This document shows, in pieces, positions 1-8,685 of a stretch of DNA of 64,000 nt (position 1 is its first letter; each line of letters starts with the position of its first letter). Position numbers and translations under genes: made by a program. The DNA is from an uncultured Christensenella sp. (GTDB lineage Bacteria > Bacillota > Clostridia > Christensenellales > DTU072): assembly GCA_949285605.1 (NCBI GenBank), contig CASDZI010000002.1, positions 38,335 through 102,334 of the forward strand, read 5' to 3'. The notes beneath the pieces are model-generated. The model did no database searches and was not told where the DNA came from. It saw only the letters and a list, made by a program, of their open reading frames with translations.

Positions 1-1
1 G

Positions 2-472
2 GGCGCTTTCGCCGACGCCGCCGAAAAACTCCGCTCGACGGGACTGGACGAATACCTCAAAAACGCCGTTAACAGCGGCAAGCCCCTACTCGGGATCTGC
101 CTTGGGATGCAACTTCTGTTTTCCGAAAGTTACGAATACGGCGTGCATAAAGGACTGGGGTTTATAGACGGCGCCGTCCTGCCCCTTGCCGACAAAGTCG
201 ACGGACTTAAAATCCCCCAGATGGGCTGGAACAAACTTACCGTAAGGAGAGAAAATCCCCTCCTTAAGGAAGCCGACGGAGAATATTTCTATTACGTTCA
301 TTCCTATTTTGCCGACGGCGACGGAGAGTATTGCGACGCTTACTCTTCCTACGGCGTGAACGTAGCGGGTGTAGTGCGGAAAGACAACGTGTTCGGCACG
401 CAGTTCCACCCCGAAAAAAGCGGCAAAGCCGGACTTAAAATACTCCGTTCGTTCAGCGAGGTGAACTTATGA
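2..472 (+). CDS. hisH: imidazole glycerol phosphate synthase, glutaminase subunit HisH (5' partial)
   Basis: This is the C-terminal ~156 residues of HisH; the start lies left of the window, and the frame is open from base 2. HisH hydrolyses glutamine and passes ammonia to HisF for the fifth step of histidine synthesis. The nucleophile elbow GICLGMQLLF carries the catalytic Cys, and TQFHPEKSG near the C-terminus carries the class I amidotransferase His and Glu. The stop overlaps the hisA start (ATGA), so the two are translationally coupled. Its partner HisF lies two genes downstream. Identification is secure. Confidence 0.95.
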   Translation, partial: GAFADAAEKLRSTGLDEYLKNAVNSGKPLLGICLGMQLLFSESYEYGVHKGLGFIDGAVLPLADKVDGLKIPQMGWNKLTVRRENPLLKEADGEYFYYVHSYFADGDGEYCDAYSSYGVNVAGVVRKDNVFGTQFHPEKSGKAGLKILRSFSEVNL

Positions 473-1185
473 AAATCTTTCCTGCCATAGACATAATCGG
501 CGGCAAAGCCGTCCGCCTTACCAAAGGAAATTACGACACTATGGAAACTTTCGGCGATCCGTCGGATTTTGTCAAAAGTTTTGCCGAAGAAGGAGCGACC
601 TGCCTGCATATGGTGGACCTCGACGGAGCCAGAAGCGGACAGACCGACAACTTCTCCACCGTGGAAAAGATCTGCAAACTGTTGCCCGAGACGGAAATCG
701 GCGGAGGGATACGTGACATCGACAGGATACGCCGCTACCTCGACGTCGGAGTGAAGAGAGTCATCCTCGGCACCGCCGCCGTCAAAGACCCGACTTTCTT
801 AGACGAAGCCGTCCGTCTTTTCGGGGACGCTATTGCCGTAGGTGTCGACTCGAAAAACGGTTTTGCGGCTACCGACGGGTGGGAAAAAGTTTCCCAAAAA
901 TCGGCTTTTGAGTTTTGCACCTCTTTACCCGAACGGGGAGTTAAGACGGTCATCTTTACCGACGTATCCTGCGACGGAATGATGAAAGGCACCAATCTTT
1001 CGCTCTTTGCCCGTCTTTCGGAGATACCTTCCCTCAACGTCATCGCAAGCGGCGGCATAACCTATTACGAGGAGATAAAAGCTCTGTCGGAAATGAAGCT
1101 TTACGGCGCCATCTTAGGCAAAGCGTTATACAAAAATCTGTTGTCTCTGAAAAAATCCATACTCATTGCGGAGGGAGAGAAATGA
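469..1185 (+). CDS. hisA: phosphoribosylformimino-5-aminoimidazole carboxamide ribotide isomerase HisA
   Basis: HisA is a (beta/alpha)8-barrel isomerase that opens the ProFAR ribose ring to give PRFAR, the substrate of HisHF. The start reads PAIDIIGGKAVRL, with the catalytic Asp in the first strand. GGGIRD is the first phosphate-binding half, and FTDVSCDGMMKGTN holds the second catalytic Asp. At 238 residues it is normal length. It overlaps hisH by 4 bases upstream and hisF by 4 bases downstream, a tightly coupled operon. Confidence 0.95.
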   Translation: MKIFPAIDIIGGKAVRLTKGNYDTMETFGDPSDFVKSFAEEGATCLHMVDLDGARSGQTDNFSTVEKICKLLPETEIGGGIRDIDRIRRYLDVGVKRVILGTAAVKDPTFLDEAVRLFGDAIAVGVDSKNGFAATDGWEKVSQKSAFEFCTSLPERGVKTVIFTDVSCDGMMKGTNLSLFARLSEIPSLNVIASGGITYYEEIKALSEMKLYGAILGKALYKNLLSLKKSILIAEGEK

Positions 1186-1940
1186 TAACCAAGCGTATTA
1201 TCCCCTGCCTGGACGTCAGGGACGGCAGAGTGGTCAAAGGCACCAACTTCCTGGGCATAAAAGACGTGGAGGACCCGGTAAGTCTCGCTTCCTTCTACAA
1301 CGAGTCGGGTGCGGACGAACTGGTCTTTTACGACATAACCGCAAGTTACGAAAAACGCAACCTCTTTACCGACGTGCTGAAATCGGTAGCCGAACAGATT
1401 TTCATACCGCTCACGGTAGGCGGCGGTATCAATACTCTTGCCGACTTCGACAGGGTGTTGAAGTGCGGAGCCGACAAAGTCAGCGTCAACAGCGGCGCGA
1501 TAAAAAATCCCTCTCTCATAGAAGACGCCGCCCGTCTGTACGGCAACCAATGCGTGGTGCTGAGTATGGACGTGAAAAGAGTGGACGGCGTGTTCCGTAT
1601 TTTTTCCCACGGCGGACGTATAGATACCGGTATAGACGCCTTGGAATGGGCTAAACGGGGGGAAGAAAGCGGAGCGGGCGAACTCGTCGTCAATTCCATA
1701 GACACCGACGGCGTCAAGCGAGGTTTCGACCTGGAAATGTTGGAAAAAATCTGCAAAACGGTGAATATCCCCGTCATAGCCAGCGGCGGCGCAGGCAAAA
1801 AAGAGGACTTTTACGAACTTTTCGAAAAGGTGAAAGGCGTGGACGCAGGGCTTGCCGCCAGCATATTCCATTTCCGGGAAGTCCTTATCCCCGACCTTAA
1901 ACGCTACCTGGTGAGCAAGAATATCGAAATGAGAATTTGA
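1182..1940 (+). CDS. hisF: imidazole glycerol phosphate synthase, cyclase subunit HisF
   Basis: HisF is the cyclase half of IGP synthase. It uses ammonia from HisH to convert PRFAR to imidazole glycerol phosphate and AICAR, which re-enters purine synthesis at PurH. IPCLDVRDGRVVKGTNF carries the first catalytic Asp, NSIDTDGVKRGFD the second, and VGGGINT plus ASGGAG are phosphate-binding loops. At 252 residues it is full length. A GGAGGGAGAG ribosome site sits just before the ATG, inside the end of hisA. Confidence 0.96.
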   Translation: MITKRIIPCLDVRDGRVVKGTNFLGIKDVEDPVSLASFYNESGADELVFYDITASYEKRNLFTDVLKSVAEQIFIPLTVGGGINTLADFDRVLKCGADKVSVNSGAIKNPSLIEDAARLYGNQCVVLSMDVKRVDGVFRIFSHGGRIDTGIDALEWAKRGEESGAGELVVNSIDTDGVKRGFDLEMLEKICKTVNIPVIASGGAGKKEDFYELFEKVKGVDAGLAASIFHFREVLIPDLKRYLVSKNIEMRI

Positions 1941-1982
1941 CCGCCCGAAAAGCGGATAAATATCCGAAAAAGGAGTTTTAAT

Positions 1983-2627
1983 ATGAACATCAACGAACTT
2001 AAATTCGACGAAAAGGGGCTTATCCCCGCCATAGTGCAGGACTACCGCACCAAGGAAGTTCTGACCGTAGCCTATATGAACAGGGAAAGTCTGGAAATTA
2101 CCCTAAACGAAAAACGCACCTGTTTTTTCAGCCGTTCCAGACAGAAACTGTGGCGTAAAGGAGAAACCAGCGGCAACGTCCAGAACGTGGTAACTATAAA
2201 AGCCGACTGCGACGGAGACGCTCTCGTGGTGGAAGTGGACAAGACGGGTCCCGCCTGTCACACGGGCAGCGAAAGCTGTTTTTTCAACGACCTTTACGAA
2301 AACCCCGACTACAAGCAATTTTCCTACGAGAAGCTCTACGAAATGATAAAGGGGCGTAAAACCGAGAAAAAAGAAGGGTCCTACACCACTTATCTTTTTG
2401 AAAAAGGACTGGACAAAATCCTCAAAAAGGTGGGCGAAGAGTGTACCGAAGTCATCATCGGCGCAAAGGGCGGCAGTAAGGAAGAGACGATTTTCGAAAT
2501 AGCGGACTTAGCCTACCACGTTATGGTGCTTATGGTGGAAGCGGGAATATCCACTTCCGACATCTTCGACGAACTCGCTTCCCGCCACGTCGTGGACAAA
2601 AAAATCAAGCAAGAGACTATGAAATAA
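1983..2627 (+). CDS. hisI: bifunctional phosphoribosyl-AMP cyclohydrolase / phosphoribosyl-ATP pyrophosphohydrolase HisIE
   Basis: This two-domain enzyme catalyses steps 2 and 3 of histidine synthesis. Residues ~1-110 are the HisI cyclohydrolase, with WRKGETSGN and Cys-rich metal-binding segments ([13 protein letters not shown]). Residues ~120-214 are the all-helical HisE pyrophosphohydrolase, with [15 protein letters not shown] and a DLAYH motif. A GGAG site (AAAAAGGAGTTTTAAT) precedes the ATG. It is the last gene of the his operon and is followed by an intrinsic terminator. Confidence 0.95.
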   Translation: MNINELKFDEKGLIPAIVQDYRTKEVLTVAYMNRESLEITLNEKRTCFFSRSRQKLWRKGETSGNVQNVVTIKADCDGDALVVEVDKTGPACHTGSESCFFNDLYENPDYKQFSYEKLYEMIKGRKTEKKEGSYTTYLFEKGLDKILKKVGEECTEVIIGAKGGSKEETIFEIADLAYHVMVLMVEAGISTSDIFDELASRHVVDKKIKQETMK

Positions 2628-2656
2628 CCTCTTTTCAGGTAAACAATACCGATTTT

Positions 2657-2690
2657 AAGCGGATCTTTTCAAACCGGGTCCGCTTTTTTT
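2657..2690 (+). terminator. intrinsic terminator of the his operon
   Basis: Arms AAGCGGA (2657-2663) and TCCGCTT (2679-2685) are followed by a T tract to 2690. Confidence 0.85.
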
Positions 2691-2719
2691 GCAAAAAAAC
2701 AAGGGGCGGATTTCCCCTC

Positions 2720-2766
2720 TTGCATTTTTCCGATAATATTATATAATTTATTTATAAGCTTATAAA
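2720..2766 (+). promoter_or_regulatory. promoter of the GH27 gene with a 16-bp palindrome downstream
   Basis: TTGCAT (2720-2725) and TATAAT (2742-2747) are 16 bases apart. A perfect palindrome TTTATAAGCTTATAAA (2751-2766) starts about where transcription should begin, which is a suitable place for a repressor operator. The operator role is inferred from position only. Confidence 0.6.
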
Positions 2767-2792
2767 TTTAACGAAAGAATTTCGGAGGCAAT

Positions 2793-4403
2793 ATGAAAAG
2801 AAACGGAATGTGTCCTGTTTGCTACCTGAAGCAGTTTTTTACCCCTCGTTCGTCGGTGACTTTGACCTGCGACTTCAAGAAGGTCCTGCCCGACGCTCCG
2901 TCGGCTCCGATAATGGGGTGGTCGAGCTGGAACACTTTCCGTAACGAAATAGACGAAAAACTCATCCTCGACACCGCCAAGGCGTTAAAGGAAAAAGGGC
3001 TTCTCGACGCAGGCTACCGCTACATAAACTTAGACGACAACTGGCATTCCTCTTTGCGTACCTCCGAAGGTAAGCTCCAGGGCGACCTCGCCCGTTTCCC
3101 GAGAGGGATACGTCCTCTGTTCGAGGAATTGAACGCAATGGGCTTCCGCTGCGGATTGTATTCCTCCAACGGGACGTTGACCTGCGAAGACCTGCCCGCA
3201 AGCTTGCACAGAGAGGCCTTGGACGCCCGCACGATAGCTTCTTTCGGAGCGGAATATCTCAAATACGACTTCTGTCATAACGAAAAAATGAGTTTTTACG
3301 CTCCCCTCGTTTACGGGATAGAAATTTTCCGCAAAGGGAACGCTCCCGTCTTTTACGAATGTAAAAAAGCCCGTCTGGACGGCACGGCGCGGTTTATGCC
3401 GGACAGGTACGTCAAATGCGGTTTCCACGTTTCGGGACTGGACAAAAACGGCGGCAGTATGACCTACGACAACGTTTACGCCGAAGAGGACGGAGAATAC
3501 ATCCTCACCGTCTGCGTCCGCAAAAAAGGCCGTTACGACAAGGTGCTCGCCGCCCGTATCGGCGACGAACTTTATCTTTACGACGTTCCCCCTCAGAAAC
3601 GCTGGAACCACACCGCCCGTTTCCAGAAGCCGGTATTCTTGAAAAAGGGTCTGAACACCGTGACCCTCTTCAATCCGATAGGAAAAGCCGCCGACAGTGC
3701 CTTCCTGCAATACTACACCATGGCGAAGGAATTGTCCGCCGCCGCAAAAGAAAGACCCGGAGAATACAAGCCCATAGTCTTTTCGGTCTGCGAGTGGGGC
3801 AGGAACCGCCCCTACAAGTGGGCGCCCATCGTCGGCAACATGTGGCGGACCACTCCCGACATACGACCGATTTTCCCGTGGATAAAGATAATCTACAACC
3901 ACACCGTCAAGCTTTATAAATACGCAAGCGCAGGCGCCTGGAACGACCCCGATATGCTGGAAGTGGGGAACGGGAAACTCACCCGTAACCAGAATATCGC
4001 CCATTTCTCGTTGTGGTGTATGATGAACGCTCCTCTCGTCCTCGGTAACGATATCCGCTCGATAAGCGAGGAAGTTCTGAGCATAGTGACCCAAAAAACC
4101 ATGCTGGAGATCCACTCCGATCCCCTCTTCAAACCCTGTAAACGCATTATCAAAGGGAAAGTGGACGTGCTGGCAAAACCCCTCTCCGACGACAGAGTGG
4201 CAGTACTCCTTTTCAATAAATCCAAACGGGAAAGAATAGTCCACCTCGACGTGGACAAAGTCCTTTCCGATCCGTATATCGATCTGAAACACAAAGACAG
4301 CTATTGCGTAAAAGAGGTCTGGTCGGGCGAAGAAATGAACGTCTCCGACGAACTCAACACCAAGATCCTCGGCGAATCGGTAAAGGTATATATTTTCGGA
4401 TAA
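2793..4403 (+). CDS. GH27 family glycosidase (alpha-galactosidase-like) with an inserted carbohydrate-binding-like domain
   Basis: A cytoplasmic (no signal peptide) clan-D glycosidase of 536 residues. The barrel starts at MGWSSWNTF (~41). YLKYDFC (~155-161) carries the likely nucleophile Asp159, and GAWNDPDMLEVGN (~381) the likely acid/base Asp387. Between the nucleophile strand and the next barrel strand (~185-310) is an extra beta-rich segment with the spacing of a CBM35-like module (KGLNTVTLFN near 285). GGAGG precedes the ATG. Substrate is uncertain: an alpha-galactoside, or a related alpha-linked sugar. The gene is monocistronic, with its own promoter and a terminator shared with the convergent neighbour. 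Confidence 0.85.
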   Translation: MKRNGMCPVCYLKQFFTPRSSVTLTCDFKKVLPDAPSAPIMGWSSWNTFRNEIDEKLILDTAKALKEKGLLDAGYRYINLDDNWHSSLRTSEGKLQGDLARFPRGIRPLFEELNAMGFRCGLYSSNGTLTCEDLPASLHREALDARTIASFGAEYLKYDFCHNEKMSFYAPLVYGIEIFRKGNAPVFYECKKARLDGTARFMPDRYVKCGFHVSGLDKNGGSMTYDNVYAEEDGEYILTVCVRKKGRYDKVLAARIGDELYLYDVPPQKRWNHTARFQKPVFLKKGLNTVTLFNPIGKAADSAFLQYYTMAKELSAAAKERPGEYKPIVFSVCEWGRNRPYKWAPIVGNMWRTTPDIRPIFPWIKIIYNHTVKLYKYASAGAWNDPDMLEVGNGKLTRNQNIAHFSLWCMMNAPLVLGNDIRSISEEVLSIVTQKTMLEIHSDPLFKPCKRIIKGKVDVLAKPLSDDRVAVLLFNKSKRERIVHLDVDKVLSDPYIDLKHKDSYCVKEVWSGEEMNVSDELNTKILGESVKVYIFG

Positions 4404-4436
4404 TATTTTCCGTCCTTTTACCCTTAAAAATCCACG

Positions 4437-4464
4437 AAAAAACAGGGCTCGTACCCTGTTTTTT
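4437..4464. terminator. bidirectional terminator between convergent genes
   Basis: AACAGGG (4441-4447) and CCCTGTT (4454-4460) form a stem flanked by A and T tracts. It can stop the GH27 gene from the left and the hydrolase gene from the right. Confidence 0.8.
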
Positions 4465-4482
4465 ATTCTCTCGACGGAATCC

Positions 4483-5166
4483 TCAAAGTTTTATTTCGCC
4501 GTTCACGACTTTTTCCATAAAGCGGTGTATCACCGAAAAATGCGTGCTGTTTTCAAAAACGATAAGCCCGTTCCCCGTCTTTTCGGCTAAAAACAGCGAA
4601 TGAGCGTGTTTTATAAGGTCGTTATCGGCGCATATTATCGTGGTTTTGCCGTAATTAGCCGCCAACTTTTGCTCGTCGAGTCCTATGTCGGTCAGCATCA
4701 GACGGAGCAAAGCTCTTCGCCTTTTTATCGCAGGCAGGAAGGAAAGCGGAAAAAGTAAAGCGTATATTATTCGGCAAGGGATAAGAAATTTTTTCTTCAA
4801 AGCGTTTTCGTAAAGATTGCCGCTTACGGCGTAAAGTCTTTTGACTTCGGGCATTTCGGCGCAGAAAAAGGCTATATTGGCTCCGTCGCTGTACCCTGCC
4901 AAAGTGACGTCGGTAAGATTTTCGCTTTTTATAAACGCTTTCACGTCCTCGGCAAACCTCGCTATGGTAAACGGCTCTTTATATTCGCTTTTCCCGTGTC
5001 CTCGGGTGTCTATGGCGTAAACGCTCCCCTCAAACGGTATCTTGTCGAGGTACGGGGCAAACAAAGTCGAACTTTCTCCGTTGCCGTGGAGAAAAATCGC
5101 CGCCTTTTTCCCTTCCCCTTTCTTCAGATAGGCAAGACTTATCCCGTTTATTTCCTTACTTTGCAA
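4483..5166 (-). CDS. alpha/beta-hydrolase fold protein
   Basis: A 227-residue single-domain hydrolase. FLHGNGESS (~26) is the oxyanion-hole loop, AIDTRGHGKS (~51) the typical strand-turn, and GYSDG (~91) the nucleophile elbow with the catalytic Ser. STHFSVIHRF near the C-terminus supplies the likely catalytic His, and ICADND the acid. No signal peptide. Substrate cannot be read from sequence; it could be an esterase or a peptidase-like enzyme. It starts inside the last 11 bases of the dipeptidase gene, so it is co-translated with it. Confidence 0.8.
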   Translation of the reverse strand: MQSKEINGISLAYLKKGEGKKAAIFLHGNGESSTLFAPYLDKIPFEGSVYAIDTRGHGKSEYKEPFTIARFAEDVKAFIKSENLTDVTLAGYSDGANIAFFCAEMPEVKRLYAVSGNLYENALKKKFLIPCRIIYALLFPLSFLPAIKRRRALLRLMLTDIGLDEQKLAANYGKTTIICADNDLIKHAHSLFLAEKTGNGLIVFENSTHFSVIHRFMEKVVNGEIKL

Positions 5167-6454
5167 AACACAGCTCCTTCAGGGCTTCGTAGTAAATGGC
5201 GAACATCTTTTCGAAGTCCTCCGTAGATATATATTCGTCGGCGCAATGCATCCCGTTGTTGCCGCCGGGAAAACACGGTCCGAACGCCACTCCCAAAGGC
5301 AGAACTCTCGCATACGTTCCGCCGCCTATGGCTACGGGACGAGCTTTTTCGCCCGTTACTTTCTCATAAGCGAAAAGCAATTTCTGCACCAACTCGTTTT
5401 CCTCGGGAACGTATAAGGGCAGGTGATAAAAGACTTCTTCCACTTCGTACGGAAGGGTCTTTTTCAACGCAACCGTGACGTCCTCTTTGGAGATACAATG
5501 CGGATAACGGACGTCCACGCTCAGTACCGCCGTCCGTCCTTCGGTGACTACGCAACCGGGATTTACCGTGAGCGCTCCGCTTTTTTCGTCGAAAACTTTC
5601 AGTCCTATCCCGCTCCCGTCGAAAGAAGCGAAAGCGTCATAAAGAAGTTTGAAACCTTCGAAAGCGGGCGACAGCGTGCGGAAAAGTTTAACTAATGCGT
5701 TTTCCCCTTGTTCGGGGTGACTGCCGTGAGAAGCTTTCCCTTTTTCGCTCACCGCAATACGCTTCCCTTCGTTAGAATAAGGTATCTTCGCCGTGTCCAG
5801 TCTGTCGATAAGAGATCCGTTTTTGGTAAAAAGTATTTTCGCCGAAGCAGGGACCATATTAGCCCGTTCTCCTGCGGTAAGGGAAATGACGTCGGAGGGA
5901 AGCGGTATCTTCACGGTGTGATACACTATCCCCTTTTCGCTGTTGATGACGGGGAAATCTCCGTCGGGAGAAAATCCTTTTTGCGGCATTTCCTCTCTTT
6001 CGGCGTATCTGTCCATACACTTCCAACCGCTCTCTTCGTCGCACCCTACTATAAAACGCAGTCTTTTTATGGGCTTGTATCCTTCGTCGAGTAACTTCAC
6101 CGCCGCAAAAAACGCCGCGCAGAAAGGTCCCTTGTCGTCCATCGTCCCCCTGCCGTATATCTTCCCGTCCTCCGTTTCGGCTCCGAAGGGGTCGTGGCTC
6201 CAACCCTCGCCTACGGGTACCACGTCAAGGTGCGTAAGGACCCCAAACAACTCTCCTTCGCCTATTTCGCCGTATCCGTAATACCCTTCGCCGTCCACCG
6301 TGCGGAAGGAGAGCGAACGCATTTTTTCAAGCGTTACGGCAAGGCACTCGGCTACTCCTCGCCCGAACGGCGCACCGTCGACAGGGGCGCTTTCCACGCT
6401 GTTTATCGCCACTATTTTTTTAAGAAACTCTTTTGCTTCGGATATTCTGTCCAT
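5156..6454 (-). CDS. pepV: M20 family dipeptidase (PepV/Sapep type)
   Basis: A zinc-dependent cytoplasmic dipeptidase of 432 residues that releases amino acids from short peptides. Metal ligands are visible in THLDVVPVG (His), RGTMDDKGP (bridging Asp), CDEESGW (catalytic and metal Glu) and the C-terminal NNGMHCADEY. GGGTYAR is typical of the PepV group. AAGGAGGG precedes the ATG. It is first in a two-gene unit with the alpha/beta hydrolase, divergent from gltX. Confidence 0.88.
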   Translation of the reverse strand: MDRISEAKEFLKKIVAINSVESAPVDGAPFGRGVAECLAVTLEKMRSLSFRTVDGEGYYGYGEIGEGELFGVLTHLDVVPVGEGWSHDPFGAETEDGKIYGRGTMDDKGPFCAAFFAAVKLLDEGYKPIKRLRFIVGCDEESGWKCMDRYAEREEMPQKGFSPDGDFPVINSEKGIVYHTVKIPLPSDVISLTAGERANMVPASAKILFTKNGSLIDRLDTAKIPYSNEGKRIAVSEKGKASHGSHPEQGENALVKLFRTLSPAFEGFKLLYDAFASFDGSGIGLKVFDEKSGALTVNPGCVVTEGRTAVLSVDVRYPHCISKEDVTVALKKTLPYEVEEVFYHLPLYVPEENELVQKLLFAYEKVTGEKARPVAIGGGTYARVLPLGVAFGPCFPGGNNGMHCADEYISTEDFEKMFAIYYEALKELCFAK

Positions 6455-6570
6455 TTTCCCTCCTTGTTTTTGCGGAGAATAATATTATAAGTTACTATTT
6501 TATTATACACTATCGCCATAAAGTGTGGTACAATAATTTAACCGATAAAAAAATATTTTGGAGCCGATTT

Positions 6571-8019
6571 ATGAAAGTACGCACTCGTTTCGCCCCCAGT
6601 CCCACGGGATTTATGCACATAGGCAATCTCCGTACCGCCCTTTACGCTTACCTTTACGCCAAGCACTACGACGGCGATTTTATCCTTCGTATCGAAGACA
6701 CCGATACCGCCCGTTTCGTGGAAGGAGCGGTGGATCTCATCTATTCCACCCTGCAAAAAAGCGGTATCGTTCACGACGAGGGTCCCGACAAGGACGGCGG
6801 TTACGGTCCTTACGTTCAGAGCGAACGGAAAGACATTTACCGCAAATACGCCGAACTGTTAGTGGAAAGAGGGGGAGCGTATTACTGTTTCTGCACGCCC
6901 GAAAGACTGGAAACTCTCAAAGACGAAAACGGCGTGACCCGTTACGACAAACATTGCCTTTCCCTTTCCAAAGAGGAAGTCGCTCGCCGTATAGCGGCGG
7001 GAGAAAGCTACGTCATAAGACAGAACATTCCCACCGAAGGCGTGAGCGAATACGAAGATATGGTCTTCGGCAAGATCAGCGTCCCCAACTCCGATATGGA
7101 AGACGGGATACTCCTGAAAAGCGACGGTATGCCCACCTACAATTTCGCAAACGTCGTGGACGACCACCTTATGGAAATAAGCCACGTCATAAGGGGTACG
7201 GAGTATCTTTCCAGCACGCCGAAATATAACCTTATGTACGACGCATTCGGCTGGAAAAGACCCGAATATATCCACCTGCCGCCCATTATGAAGGACGCCC
7301 ACAGGAAACTCAGTAAGCGTTACGGCGACGCAAACTTCGAAGATTTTTACGAAAAGGGTTATCTGCCCGAAGCTATAGTCAACTACATAGCCTTACTGGG
7401 CTGGTCGCCTAAGGACAACGAAGAAAAAATGACTCTTGCCCGCCTCATCGAACTTTTCGACGTGGACAACGTGAGTAAATCGGGTTCCATTTTCGACGAA
7501 ACCAAAATGCGGTGGCTGAACGGTCTTTATCTCAAGGAAAAGACCGACGAAGAGTTCACCGCCCTCGCCCGTCCTTTCTACGACAAGAGCGCCATAAGCG
7601 GAAAATACGACTACGACAAGTTCTCGGCTTTGTTGAAAACCCGAGTGGAGATCCTTTCCGAAGTTATAGACGCAGTCGCTTTCATAGAAGAATTCGGCGA
7701 ATACGACCTTGCCCTTTACCAACACAAGAAGATGAAAACCGACGAAAAGACGGGACTTATCGCAGTCAAGGCGGCAATAGACGCCCTGGAAAAAGTCGAT
7801 CCCTTCACTTCGGAAAACATACACGAAGCGTTGATAGCCTGCGGAGAAAACCGCGGACTGAAAAAAGGACAGATACTGTTCTCCGTCCGCCTTGCCCTTA
7901 CGGGTAAAGCTTCCACCCCAGGAGGAGCCACCGAAATGGCGGACATACTCGGCAAAGAGGAAAGTTTACGCCGTCTGCGCTTTTCCGAAAGCCTGTTGGA
8001 AAAATTCCTTTCGGAATGA
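6571..8019 (+). CDS. gltX: glutamyl-tRNA synthetase GltX
   Basis: Class I synthetase of 482 residues that charges tRNA-Glu (and probably tRNA-Gln, for later amidation). The HIGH-type motif is PTGFMHIGNLRTA, and the KMSKS-type motif is KLSKRYGD. I chose the ATG at 6571 because TTGGAG lies just upstream and the catalytic fold starts at once (MKVRTRFAPSPTG); the frame is open further left without family similarity. Its stop overlaps the next start (ATGA). Confidence 0.95.
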   Translation: MKVRTRFAPSPTGFMHIGNLRTALYAYLYAKHYDGDFILRIEDTDTARFVEGAVDLIYSTLQKSGIVHDEGPDKDGGYGPYVQSERKDIYRKYAELLVERGGAYYCFCTPERLETLKDENGVTRYDKHCLSLSKEEVARRIAAGESYVIRQNIPTEGVSEYEDMVFGKISVPNSDMEDGILLKSDGMPTYNFANVVDDHLMEISHVIRGTEYLSSTPKYNLMYDAFGWKRPEYIHLPPIMKDAHRKLSKRYGDANFEDFYEKGYLPEAIVNYIALLGWSPKDNEEKMTLARLIELFDVDNVSKSGSIFDETKMRWLNGLYLKEKTDEEFTALARPFYDKSAISGKYDYDKFSALLKTRVEILSEVIDAVAFIEEFGEYDLALYQHKKMKTDEKTGLIAVKAAIDALEKVDPFTSENIHEALIACGENRGLKKGQILFSVRLALTGKASTPGGATEMADILGKEESLRRLRFSESLLEKFLSE

Positions 8020-8642
8020 GAACCTGTCATATTTTCGGTGCGGGAGAATATTGTGTCCCCTCTTTTGAGAAAAAGGACGGGGATATGGTCATAGCCGCCG
8101 ACGCAGGGTACGAGTATCTCAAAAAACTCGACGTCAAACCCGATTTTTGCGTGGGCGACTTCGATTCCCTCGGATACGTCCCCGAAGAAACCAATCTGCT
8201 GAAGCTAAATTGCATAAAAGACTACACCGACACCGAAGAAGCCATAGTTTTGGGACTGGAAAAAGGCTGTACGGACTTCCGTCTGTATTGCTGCACGGGA
8301 GGGTACCTGTCCCACACCGTAGCCAACGCCCAGTGTCTTGTCTCCCTCGCCCGTCAAGGTAAACGCAATCTGATGTACGGCGTAAAGGAAAACCTGACCG
8401 CCGTAAGCTGCGGAAGTATACTTCTGAAAGGACAAAAGGGACGGTTTTCCGTCTTTGCCTGCGGAAAAGCGGAGGGCGTCACGGTAAAAAACGCTTTCTA
8501 CCCTCTCGAGGATGCGACTTTGACCGACGACCGTCCCATAGGAGTAAGTAACGAACTTATCGCTTCTCCCGTAGTTATCTCCGTCAAAAACGGCACGCTT
8601 TTAATCCTTTACGACAACGCCCTGGATATAGAGTTTCTCTGA
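8016..8642 (+). CDS. thiN: thiamine pyrophosphokinase
   Basis: A 208-residue enzyme that transfers pyrophosphate from ATP to thiamine to make TPP. The N-terminal catalytic domain shows AADAGYEYL, CVGDFDSLG and YTDTEEAI, the acidic metal/ATP-binding motifs of the family, then CTGGYLSHTVAN. The C-terminal beta domain that binds thiamine is present. It is translationally coupled to gltX by a 4-base overlap and followed by a terminator. No TPP riboswitch is seen upstream of the pair. Confidence 0.9.
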   Translation: MRTCHIFGAGEYCVPSFEKKDGDMVIAADAGYEYLKKLDVKPDFCVGDFDSLGYVPEETNLLKLNCIKDYTDTEEAIVLGLEKGCTDFRLYCCTGGYLSHTVANAQCLVSLARQGKRNLMYGVKENLTAVSCGSILLKGQKGRFSVFACGKAEGVTVKNAFYPLEDATLTDDRPIGVSNELIASPVVISVKNGTLLILYDNALDIEFL

Positions 8643-8645
8643 AAA

Positions 8646-8678
8646 AAGTTCCGTCTTTTCGGCGGAACTTCTTTTTTT
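8646..8678. terminator. bidirectional intrinsic terminator
   Basis: Arms AAGTTCCG (8646-8653) and CGGAACTT (8663-8670), with T runs on both strands. It serves thiN from the left and the surface-protein gene from the right. Confidence 0.8.
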
Positions 8679-8685
8679 ATTAAAA

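Noticed and set aside
8016..8642. TPP riboswitch for the thiamine pyrophosphokinase gene
   Set aside because: The gene overlaps gltX and the gltX upstream region is too short and lacks the conserved THI-box segments.
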